From assembly GCF_026163565.1 (NCBI RefSeq), contig NZ_JAPDKN010000011.1, positions 124,001 through 188,000 of the forward strand: 64,000 nt of DNA, in the 5' to 3' direction. The position numbers and the translations under genes were made by a program. Below, piece after piece: positions 38,128 through 45,687 of the stretch; position 1 is the first letter of the stretch, and each line of letters starts with the position of its first letter. Under the pieces are notes generated by a model. The model had not been told where the DNA came from. It did not search any database and saw nothing but the letters and a program-made list of their open reading frames with translations. This stretch comes from Chryseobacterium sp. YIM B08800. Its GTDB lineage: Bacteria; Bacteroidota; Bacteroidia; Flavobacteriales; Weeksellaceae.

Positions 38128-38144
38128 CTTAATTCTCATTATTT

Positions 38145-39059
38145 ATGAAATTAAATATTAAAAACGAAACCGGAAGACTGAGGTCTGTGGTTTTAGGTCA
38201 ACCCAACTCTATGGGCGGTGTTCCTACTTTGGAAGAAAGCTATGATGCAAAATCATATTATACCATAGAGCACAACATGTATCCGAAAGAAGCAGATATC
38301 GTCAACGAAATGAATGCTTTTGAAGCGGTGCTGAAAAAATATGATGTAGAAGTTCTTCGTCCGGATATTATTGAAGATTATAATCAGGTCTTTGCAAGAG
38401 ATGTTGCTTTTGTAATCGACGATAAAATGATTATTTCAAATGTAATTGCCGACAGAGCAGATGAGCAGGAAGCTTACAAAACGGTTTACGAAAAAGTAGC
38501 GTGGAGAAAAATTATCAACCTTCCGGAAACAGCTCACATTGAAGGCGGAGATGTAATTGTCTGGAATGATTTTCTTTTCATCGGAACTTGCTTTAGTGAA
38601 GATTACAGAAATTATAAAACGGCAAGAACCAACGAATACGCTATCGAAATTCTTAAAGAATATTTTCCTAAGAAGAGAATTATTGATTTGGAATTAAAGA
38701 AAAACGACAAAATTCCGTATGAAGGAATTTTGCATTTAGATTGTACATTCAATCCGATTGGTAAAGATAAATGCATTATTTACAAAGACGGTTTTGTAGA
38801 CGAAAGCGATTATAATCTGATCATTGATATCTTCGGTGAAGAAAATTGTTTCCACGTTACAGACGAAGAAATGTTTGAAATGTTCCCGAATATTTTCTCA
38901 ATTTCTCCGGAAGTCGTGGTTTCAGATAAAGCTTTTACAAGAATGAACAATCATTTAAGAGATATTTGGGGAATGACCGTTGAAGAAATTCCGTACAGAG
39001 AGATTTCTAAAATGGGTGGTTTGTTGAGATGCTCTACAATGCCATTGGTTAGAGATTAA
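38145..39059 (+). CDS. Amidinotransferase/dimethylargininase-fold hydrolase
   Basis: A 304-residue member of the guanidine-modifying superfamily. The catalytic set is visible: acidic HIEGGDV (residues 131-137), His197 in HLDCTF and nucleophile Cys296 in LLRCSTMP. Such enzymes hydrolyse or transfer amidino groups of arginine derivatives (arginine deiminase, dimethylargininase and similar). The exact substrate cannot be read. It is followed by CtlX after 64 bases, suggesting a shared role in arginine or citrulline metabolism. Confidence 0.85.
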   Translation: MKLNIKNETGRLRSVVLGQPNSMGGVPTLEESYDAKSYYTIEHNMYPKEADIVNEMNAFEAVLKKYDVEVLRPDIIEDYNQVFARDVAFVIDDKMIISNVIADRADEQEAYKTVYEKVAWRKIINLPETAHIEGGDVIVWNDFLFIGTCFSEDYRNYKTARTNEYAIEILKEYFPKKRIIDLELKKNDKIPYEGILHLDCTFNPIGKDKCIIYKDGFVDESDYNLIIDIFGEENCFHVTDEEMFEMFPNIFSISPEVVVSDKAFTRMNNHLRDIWGMTVEEIPYREISKMGGLLRCSTMPLVRD

Positions 39060-39123
39060 TTATGTTGGAGAGTTTTAGCGAATTTTTTTAATCTTTCAAT
39101 CATTTAATTTTTAAATTGATAAA

Positions 39124-40047
39124 ATGCAGACAACAGATACAGTATTAATGATAGAGCCGATTGCATTCGGTTATAATGCAGAAACGGCAGAGAATAATTA
39201 TTTTCAGGTAGAGCAGAAAGGCGCAGATATTCAGTCAAAAGCTTTGGCAGAATTCAAAATTTTTGTTGAAAAACTGAGAAGTAAAGGAATTAATGTTATT
39301 ACCATAAAAGATACCATCGATCCACATACTCCGGATTCTATTTTCCCAAATAACTGGGTAAGTTTCCACAAGGATGGAAAGGTAGTTTTATATCCGATGT
39401 TCGCTTCAAACAGAAGAGTAGAGCGAAGAGAAGATATTATTGAGAGTATCAAAAATCAAGGTTTTGAAGTTTCTGAAATTGATGATTGGTCATTGCCTGA
39501 AATTCAGGGACATTTTCTCGAAGGAACAGGAAGTATGATTTTCGATCATGACAACAGAATTGCTTACGGATCTGTTTCCTTAAGGCTTGATGAAGGTTTA
39601 TTCAGAGAGTTTTGTACTAAATACAGATTTACACCTGTTGTTTTCCATTCGTTTCAAACGGTTGGTGAAGAGAGACTTCCAATTTATCATACCAACGTCA
39701 TGATGTGTGTTGCCGATAAATTCGTAGTAATTTGCTTAGACTGTATTGATTCTGAATTGGAGAGAAGCAAAGTTATTGAAACCATTAAAAATTCAGGAAA
39801 AGAGATTATTGAAATTTCTGAAGAGCAAATGCAGCAATTTGCCGGAAATATGCTTCAGGTACAAAATAAAGATGGCGAAAAATATTTAGTAATGAGCCAG
39901 ACTGCTTATCAGTCTTTGAATGCTGAACAAATTTCTAATATTGAAAAATATTGTGAAATCATTTATTCAGATTTAAATACCATCGAAGTAAACGGAGGTG
40001 GAAGTGCACGTTGTATGTTGGCTGAGGTTTTTTTACCTAAAAAATAA
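39124..40047 (+). CDS. ctlX: Citrulline utilisation hydrolase CtlX
   Basis: A 307-residue arginine-deiminase-fold protein of the CtlX type, named for a role in citrulline use. Hallmarks: start region VLMIEPIAFGYNAETAENNYFQ, PNNWVSFH, EGTGSMIFDH, the catalytic His in LPIYHTNVMMCV and nucleophile Cys297 in GGGSARCMLAE. It probably works with the neighbouring amidinotransferase-fold enzyme. The last 57 bases of this gene are duplicated at 42513-42568 and, more decayed, near 42685-42728. Confidence 0.88.
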   Translation: MQTTDTVLMIEPIAFGYNAETAENNYFQVEQKGADIQSKALAEFKIFVEKLRSKGINVITIKDTIDPHTPDSIFPNNWVSFHKDGKVVLYPMFASNRRVERREDIIESIKNQGFEVSEIDDWSLPEIQGHFLEGTGSMIFDHDNRIAYGSVSLRLDEGLFREFCTKYRFTPVVFHSFQTVGEERLPIYHTNVMMCVADKFVVICLDCIDSELERSKVIETIKNSGKEIIEISEEQMQQFAGNMLQVQNKDGEKYLVMSQTAYQSLNAEQISNIEKYCEIIYSDLNTIEVNGGGSARCMLAEVFLPKK

Positions 40048-40057
40048 CCTCTTGAAG

Positions 40058-42484
40058 ATGAAATATTTTTCAGGCATTCTATCACTTTTTGTTTCAGTTT
40101 CGTTTTTTGCTCAGGTTCCTCCCAGATCTACAGGAGGAAATTATGAAGGGATCAAAGCACCGTCATATATGCCTCCTTCAGTTCCCAGAGGTGAAGGTGA
40201 GGGCATGACGATTTTTCAGGAAAACAAAAAATACGGCGTTCGTAATTTAGGTAAAGTAACCGTTACGCCACAGTATGATAAATTAGATTTTGCCAATACA
40301 GGTTTAATTGCTACAAAAGGAAATCTCAAAGGCGTTATCGAAGGAAACGGTAAGATTTTGCTTCCTTTGCAATATGATGATATAACGACCGACAGAGTAT
40401 TTTACATTGCCAAAAAAGGGAAAAATACGGAAATTTTTAGACCAGATCTTAAGCTTTTTGCAAAAGGAGATTTCTCAAGAATTATCTTTTATAACAATGA
40501 AATTCTCATAACCGATGATTACGATGGTAAACAGAGTTTTATCTTTTCAAATGGAACGGTTGTAAAGAATAAATATACAGAAGCTACACTTTTCCTCAAT
40601 CTTTTGGTGGTAAAACTCAATGATAAATTCGGAATTCTTAAAGACGGGAAAGAGGTTTCCGGTTTGGTCTACGATGATCTGTATTTTCAGAGAAATATGT
40701 ATGATAACAAGCCTAAACCTTATAAAGGAATTGTAGAGATCAGAGAAAATGCAAAATACCTGATTGGCATCAAAGATAAAAAGTTTGGGATCTTAGATCA
40801 TTCCGGGAAGACAGTTCTGCCTTTTGAGTATGAAAAAATAAATCTTGATTACGATAAAAAATCATACTATGTTTTTCAGAATAATTTGGTCGGAATTTTT
40901 CTTAATGAAAACAAAAAGCTGAGTCCACAATTCAAAAGTGTTGAGAAAAGAGATCAGAATTACAATGTTTCTAAAGCTGAAAAGTATGTACTTCTGAATG
41001 CTGACCTTCAGCAAAATCCCAACCTCGAATCTGAAGCTCCCATCGAAGCATTGCTTTCTTCCAAATATCTAAAAATTAAGAAAAACGGAAAGCTCGGACT
41101 TACAGACAGCAACGGAAACTTACTCATCCCTTTTGAATACGACGGGTTTGATTATTTGGATTATGACAGACAACATCTGATTACCGTAAAAAATAAAGAT
41201 AAGACAGGTCTTTTTGATTTGAATCAAAAGAAACTGATAATTCCTGTTCAGTACGAGCATTTAAATGATAATGACGATTTTATCATCGGTTTTAATGATA
41301 TAAAAAAGACATTGTTTAATTATAACGGACAGAAAGTTTTACCTGACGATTACGAAAGAGTAGCACCTTCCAATACCGAAAACAGTCCGATTTATTTTCT
41401 TGAAAAAGATAATCTTTATACGGTTATTACAAAAGATCAGAAGGTTTTGATGAAAGATATTTTGTCTTACCGATATATTTACGACGAAGATTTGCTGATC
41501 AATCCGTTTCACTCGGGTAGAAATTCAATCATGGCTCTTCAGAACAAAAACGGGAAATATGCTTTGTTCAGCGAGTTTGAAAAGAAGACCGTAAGCCCTT
41601 TTGAATACGACAATATCGTACAAAAATTTGATGGAGATAAATTGTATTTTGTGGTTGTAAAAAATAAAAAATACGGAATTGTTGATGCTCAGAATACCGT
41701 AATTGTAGATTTTTTATATGATGAAATCTCTCTCAGCAAACTCCATACAATGGCGAAACCTCTTAGTTTTGTTGCTAAAAAGAACAGTAAATATGGGGTA
41801 ATAGATTTTAACAATACGGTTTTAATCCCTTTTAAATACAGCTATCTGGAAAAAATTTCAGTTGATAATCTGTTTAAAGCTAAAACAGGAAAAACCTACC
41901 AATTGATTTCTGAGAGAAATGAAGTTTTAAACCCAAATACTTTCGATGAGATCGCTCCTTTTGAAGGGAAAGAAGCGCTCACTTTTTCAAAAGAAAAGAT
42001 GAAAGTCATCAATAATAAAGGTGTTTTCATTGGTGTGGAAGAAGAAATGCAACCTCACGACGGCTATAAAACTTTTGATGAAATGAAGTTTGCGCTTATA
42101 CAGGCTTTCGATAGCAAAGATGATGAAGCGTTGAAAGTTTTTGTGAAAAAAGTTGCACCTTCAAAACACGTTTTCTACTTCCTGAAAAATAATATTTTCA
42201 ATAGAAAGGAACTTTACTATAATGAAAGCGGTTTAGAATTTATCAACAAAAAATATTTTGAAGATCTGCGTGAATTCAAATATAATATGTGGAATTCTAT
42301 TTACCATAAAACTTCCCTTACTGACGTTACAGATTTTACCATCCACAAACGTGGAATTGTAACCAATGCAAGAACGCAAGATCATGCCTTTGGCGATACC
42401 CGTTTTCTTGAAATGGTTCTCAGGGACGCCATCAAGATCAACGGTTTTTGGATTAGTTCGTATTTCATGAGTGGCAGATTTTAA
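40058..42484 (+). CDS. WG-repeat exported protein
   Basis: An 808-residue protein from the ATG at 40058, which starts a signal peptide (MKYFSGILSLFVSVSFFAQ). The longer frame from 39998 lies inside ctlX. It contains many WG-type repeats of about 40 residues in which a KYG/KFG/KLG-[IVL] strand is followed by LIPFEYD-type ends, for example KYGVRNLGKVTVTPQYDKL, KFGILDHSGKTVLPFEYEK and KYGVIDFNNTVLIPFKYSY. A separate C-terminal domain starts near residue 680. WG repeats form a repeat scaffold of unknown partner. The gene starts 10 bases after ctlX. Confidence 0.87.
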   Translation: MKYFSGILSLFVSVSFFAQVPPRSTGGNYEGIKAPSYMPPSVPRGEGEGMTIFQENKKYGVRNLGKVTVTPQYDKLDFANTGLIATKGNLKGVIEGNGKILLPLQYDDITTDRVFYIAKKGKNTEIFRPDLKLFAKGDFSRIIFYNNEILITDDYDGKQSFIFSNGTVVKNKYTEATLFLNLLVVKLNDKFGILKDGKEVSGLVYDDLYFQRNMYDNKPKPYKGIVEIRENAKYLIGIKDKKFGILDHSGKTVLPFEYEKINLDYDKKSYYVFQNNLVGIFLNENKKLSPQFKSVEKRDQNYNVSKAEKYVLLNADLQQNPNLESEAPIEALLSSKYLKIKKNGKLGLTDSNGNLLIPFEYDGFDYLDYDRQHLITVKNKDKTGLFDLNQKKLIIPVQYEHLNDNDDFIIGFNDIKKTLFNYNGQKVLPDDYERVAPSNTENSPIYFLEKDNLYTVITKDQKVLMKDILSYRYIYDEDLLINPFHSGRNSIMALQNKNGKYALFSEFEKKTVSPFEYDNIVQKFDGDKLYFVVVKNKKYGIVDAQNTVIVDFLYDEISLSKLHTMAKPLSFVAKKNSKYGVIDFNNTVLIPFKYSYLEKISVDNLFKAKTGKTYQLISERNEVLNPNTFDEIAPFEGKEALTFSKEKMKVINNKGVFIGVEEEMQPHDGYKTFDEMKFALIQAFDSKDDEALKVFVKKVAPSKHVFYFLKNNIFNRKELYYNESGLEFINKKYFEDLREFKYNMWNSIYHKTSLTDVTDFTIHKRGIVTNARTQDHAFGDTRFLEMVLRDAIKINGFWISSYFMSGRF

Positions 42485-42512
42485 ATTTTTAATAATAAAG
42501 TTAATACAAGCA

Positions 42513-42568
42513 AACGGAGGCAGAAGAACATGTTGTATGTTAGCTGAGGTTTTTTTACCTAAAAATAA
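42513..42568 (+). pseudogene. Duplicated ctlX 3' end (copy 1)
   Basis: Fifty-six bases aligned to the last 57 bases of ctlX (39991-40047) differ by about seven changes and one indel. The frame still encodes NGG...CMLAEVFLPK. It lies just after the WG gene, so ctlX sequence brackets that gene. Confidence 0.8.
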
Positions 42569-42593
42569 AATATTCTAATTCAAGTAGAATAAT

Positions 42594-42630
42594 AACATCT
42601 GACTTTAGCTAAGGTCAGATGTTTTTTTAT
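42594..42630 (+). terminator. Hairpin terminator, tandem copy 1
   Basis: ACATCTGACTTTAGC pairs through CTAAGGTCAGATGT and is followed by a T-run. The same hairpin with compensating differences recurs 161 bases downstream. Confidence 0.75.
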
Positions 42631-42637
42631 ATTTTCT

Positions 42638-42670
42638 AAACCTAACAGGTTTTTAAAACCTGTTAGGTTT
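42638..42670. repeat. Perfect 16-bp inverted repeat (REP-like palindrome)
   Basis: Arms AAACCTAACAGGTTTT and its exact complement are separated by one T. It has the same architecture as the palindrome at 12271-12305 with a different arm sequence. It lies between the two tandem ctlX-tail units. Confidence 0.8.
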
Positions 42671-42684
42671 AATTTCTGAAGAAT

Positions 42685-42728
42685 GAAACGCAAATTATAT
42701 ATTTGTTGAGTTTTTCTACCTAAAAATA
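42685..42728 (+). pseudogene. Duplicated ctlX 3' end (copy 2, decayed)
   Basis: A more diverged copy of the ctlX tail. It keeps the TTGAGTTTTTCTACCTAAAA stretch but has lost the frame. ACCTAAAAATAAA lies exactly 161 bases after the same string in copy 1. Confidence 0.6.
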
Positions 42729-42754
42729 AATTATTTTAAATTAAACAAAATAAA

Positions 42755-42790
42755 AACTTCTGGCTTTAACTAAGGTCGGAAGTTTTTTTA
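42755..42790 (+). terminator. Hairpin terminator, tandem copy 2
   Basis: ACTTCTGGCTTTAAC pairs through CTAAGGTCGGAAGT, then T-run. Stem changes relative to copy 1 (ATCTGA/TCAGAT against TTCTGG/TCGGAA) keep the pairing through G-U pairs, which suggests selection for the hairpin. Confidence 0.7.
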
Positions 42791-42852
42791 TGCTTCAATC
42801 TTAAGCAACCATTAAAAAAACTTTAAATTTGTAGAAATATAAAGTTTTGATT

Positions 42853-44613
42853 ATGAGTAAGAGATTATATTTCAGCATGGTAGTAATACTTCTGTGCTTT
42901 TTTTCAAATGCACAGCAGAAAACGTATTGCAACCCAATCAATATCGACTATGGTTACACCCCTTTTGAAGTTTTTTCAAAGCAAGGAAAACACCGTGCTA
43001 CTGCAGATCCTGTAATTGTTAATTTTCAGAAAAAGCTTTTTCTTTTTTCTACCAATCAGGAAGGATATTGGTACAGTGACAATATGCTCGACTGGAAATT
43101 TATCAAAAGAAAATTCCTGAGAGATAATAAATATACTCACGATCTGAACGCTCCAGCAGTTTGGGCGATGAAAGATACTTTATATGTTTACGGTTCAACC
43201 TGGGAACAGGATTTCCCGATCTGGAAAAGCACCAATCCTACAAAAGATGATTGGAAAATTGCTGTAGATACTTTGAAAGTGGGAGCTTGGGATCCTGCTT
43301 TTCATTATGATGAAGACAAAAATAAACTCTATTTATATTGGGGATCGAGCAATGAATGGCCTCTTTTAGGAACTGAAGTAAAAGTTAAAAATTTGCAGTC
43401 TGAAGGTTTTGTAAAACCTATTTTACGATTAAAACCAGAAGATCACGGTTGGGAAAGATTTGGAGAATATAATGATAATGTTTTCTTGCAACCCTTTGTG
43501 GAAGGAGCTTGGGTAACCAAATATAAAGATAAATATTACATGCAATATGGCGCTCCGGCAACAGAGTTCAGCGGATATTCTGACGGAGTTTACGTTTCTA
43601 AAAATCCATTAGAAGGTTACGAATACCAACAGCACAATCCTTTTTCTTATAAGCCCGGAGGTTTTGCGAGAGGAGCGGGACACGGTGCTACTTTTGAAGA
43701 TAATTATAAAAACTGGTGGCACGTTTCTACCATTTTTATTTCCACTAAAAATAATTTTGAAAGACGTTTGGGAATCTGGCCTGCAGGTTTTGATAAAGAT
43801 GATGTAATGTACACGAACACTGCTTATGGTGATTATCCGACTTTGCTTCCTCAGTTTGCACAAGGAAAAGATTTTTCTAAAGGACTTTTCACAGGCTGGA
43901 TGTTGCTAAATTATAACAAACCCGTTCAAGTTTCGTCTACTTTAGGAGGATATCATTCGAATAATGCGGTCGATGAAGATATTAAAACCTATTGGAGTGC
44001 AAAAACCGGGAATTCTGGTGAGTGGTTTCAGACCGATCTAGGTGAAGTTTCAACCATTAATGCAATTCAGATAAACTATGCAGATCAGGATGTTGAGTTT
44101 ATGGGAAAAACTTTAGGCAAAATGCATCAGTATAAAATCTATGGCTCAAATGATGGCAAAAAATGGAAAGTAATTGTTGATAAAAGTAAGAATACCAAAG
44201 ACGTTCCTCATGATTATGTAGAATTGGAGAAACCAGCCGAAGCAAGATTTTTAAAAATGGAAAATCTGAAAATGCCAACAGGAAAGTTTGCATTAAGCGG
44301 TTTCAGAGTTTTTGGAAAAGGTGCGGGTGCAAAACCTGCAAAAGTTCAGAACTTTGTTCCATTGAGAGCCGACCCGAAAAAATATGGTGAAAGAAGAAGC
44401 ATCTGGATGAAATGGCAACAAAACTCAGAAGCCGATGGCTACGTTATTTATTGGGGAAAATCTCCGGATAAATTATACGGAAGCATTATGGTGTACGGTA
44501 AAAATGAATATTTTTTCACAGGAGCTGACCGAGTAGATTCTTATTATTTCCAGATTGAAGCGTTTAATGCAAACGGGGTTTCAGAAAGAACGGAAGTTGT
44601 TAAATCTGAATAA
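42853..44613 (+). CDS. GH43-like glycoside hydrolase with discoidin domain
   Basis: A 586-residue exported enzyme from the ATG at 42853 (an in-frame TTG lies two codons upstream). After a signal peptide, a five-bladed GH43-type catalytic domain (about 25-350) shows HRATADPVIV, with the probable catalytic base Asp, NAPAVWAMKDTLYVYGSTW and WDPAFHYDEDKNKLYLYWG. It continues into an F5/8 type C (discoidin) sugar-binding domain (about 360-490, SAKTGNSGEWFQTDLGE) and a fibronectin-III-like end. The substrate is probably a plant arabinan, xylan or galactan type, not determinable here. A convergent esterase-like gene lies downstream. Confidence 0.87.
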   Translation: MSKRLYFSMVVILLCFFSNAQQKTYCNPINIDYGYTPFEVFSKQGKHRATADPVIVNFQKKLFLFSTNQEGYWYSDNMLDWKFIKRKFLRDNKYTHDLNAPAVWAMKDTLYVYGSTWEQDFPIWKSTNPTKDDWKIAVDTLKVGAWDPAFHYDEDKNKLYLYWGSSNEWPLLGTEVKVKNLQSEGFVKPILRLKPEDHGWERFGEYNDNVFLQPFVEGAWVTKYKDKYYMQYGAPATEFSGYSDGVYVSKNPLEGYEYQQHNPFSYKPGGFARGAGHGATFEDNYKNWWHVSTIFISTKNNFERRLGIWPAGFDKDDVMYTNTAYGDYPTLLPQFAQGKDFSKGLFTGWMLLNYNKPVQVSSTLGGYHSNNAVDEDIKTYWSAKTGNSGEWFQTDLGEVSTINAIQINYADQDVEFMGKTLGKMHQYKIYGSNDGKKWKVIVDKSKNTKDVPHDYVELEKPAEARFLKMENLKMPTGKFALSGFRVFGKGAGAKPAKVQNFVPLRADPKKYGERRSIWMKWQQNSEADGYVIYWGKSPDKLYGSIMVYGKNEYFFTGADRVDSYYFQIEAFNANGVSERTEVVKSE

Positions 44614-44661
44614 TTTTGAAATAAATAATAGTACTTTAGAAACTCCTTTCGTGGAGTTCAC

Positions 44662-44705
44662 AAAAAGCTGGCGTGCATTTACCTAAAAGCACGTCAGCTT
44701 TTTTT
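44662..44705 (+). terminator. Terminator after GH43 gene
   Basis: AAAAGCTGGCGTGC pairs with GCACGTCAGCTTTT (one G-U), followed by Ts. A smaller hairpin (AACTCC...GGAGTT, 44641-44659) precedes it. Confidence 0.75.
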
Positions 44706-44743
44706 AATTGCAGGCTTGCTTTTTTAAAATCGACGCCTGCTTT

Positions 44744-45619
44744 TTATTTTTCGTCAGTATGCATTAGGAATTCATTGATTGAATTAATGATAAAAGGTGC
44801 ATTTTTCTTATTATTCCAATCTAAATGACCTCCCGGAAACTCATAAGATTGATTAAAGACCTGATTTTTATTCAAAACAGAATCTAAAATTTTCTTCTGA
44901 GATAGCGGAATAACCTGATCATTATTCCCATAAAAAGAAATGGTGGGTGGAGAATTTTTATTGATCCAATAAACTGGATTTGGAATGTCTTGATTTGGAA
45001 TGTCTGTTGGAGTTGGTTTAGTTAAATCGATCATATGTTTTTCAACAAAATCGTAATCAGAATAGTTTTTAAAATTGGGATCTGATAAATCTGCCGGACC
45101 TACAATATTTACAATTGCTTTTATTTTTGTTCTGTGCTTGTCATCAAAAAGTCTGTTGTAACCATATAACATGGATAAATGTGCACCTGCACTGTTTCCA
45201 AGCAAAATAAATTGAGGAATAAATTTCATTTCTACAGATTTTTTAACGAGAAAATCTAAAGCATTATCAATATCATCAGTTTGATTGGGTAGAATAAAAG
45301 AACTGTTGTTTGCCAATCTATAATTAATATTAGCAAAAGCATGATCAGGGAATTTCTCCATCATAGAAAGAGCAAAACGAGTAAGGTCAGATTTATCTCC
45401 CGCTTTCCAACCTCCTCCATGTACAATTACAAAAATACCTTTAATAGAATTTTTATTTTTAGGAAAATAGAGATCTAATTGTTGTGCAGAATTTTTTCCA
45501 TAAGAAATATTCTTCTGTACATCGAAAGAAATATTATTATTGAGCCTAATCGTTTTTTCTTTACAGCTAAAAATAATTAAAATCAAAAATAAAAGTTTCA
45601 GATTTTTTTTCATACTCAT
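44744..45619 (-). CDS. Alpha/beta hydrolase lipoprotein, esterase/lipase-like
   Basis: A 291-residue lipoprotein (lipobox IIFSC; a second start two codons on is equally possible). Motifs: oxyanion-hole HGGGW (near residue 68), nucleophile GNSAG, acid in YGNNDQVIPL and His in FPGGHLDW. This is the alpha/beta-hydrolase layout of the acyl-esterase (BD-FAE-like) group. Near the GH43 enzyme, deacetylation of a polysaccharide is a plausible role, but the two genes are convergent and so not in one operon. Confidence 0.85.
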   Translation of the reverse strand: MSMKKNLKLLFLILIIFSCKEKTIRLNNNISFDVQKNISYGKNSAQQLDLYFPKNKNSIKGIFVIVHGGGWKAGDKSDLTRFALSMMEKFPDHAFANINYRLANNSSFILPNQTDDIDNALDFLVKKSVEMKFIPQFILLGNSAGAHLSMLYGYNRLFDDKHRTKIKAIVNIVGPADLSDPNFKNYSDYDFVEKHMIDLTKPTPTDIPNQDIPNPVYWINKNSPPTISFYGNNDQVIPLSQKKILDSVLNKNQVFNQSYEFPGGHLDWNNKKNAPFIINSINEFLMHTDEK

Positions 45620-45687
45620 AAATATAATCGAAACCCACCAATTTCTTGATGGGTTTCTTACAAAATAAAATATATGAAGATTGAATG

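Larger units (their letters stand above)
42485..42852. other. Repeat-filled intergenic region after WG gene
   Basis: This 368-base gap holds two decayed copies of the ctlX 3' end, each followed by a terminator-like hairpin in a tandem of about 161 bases, and a perfect palindrome between them. A TAAATTTG -7 element at 42824-42831 precedes the GH43 gene. No gene was found. Confidence 0.75.

Noticed and set aside
39998..40057. Longer N-terminus for the WG-repeat protein
   Set aside because: The extension lies in the ctlX coding region in another frame and precedes a complete signal peptide.
42485..42852. Small gene from the residual ctlX-tail frames
   Set aside because: The frames are short and derive from the duplicated 3' end; copy 2 is frameshifted.
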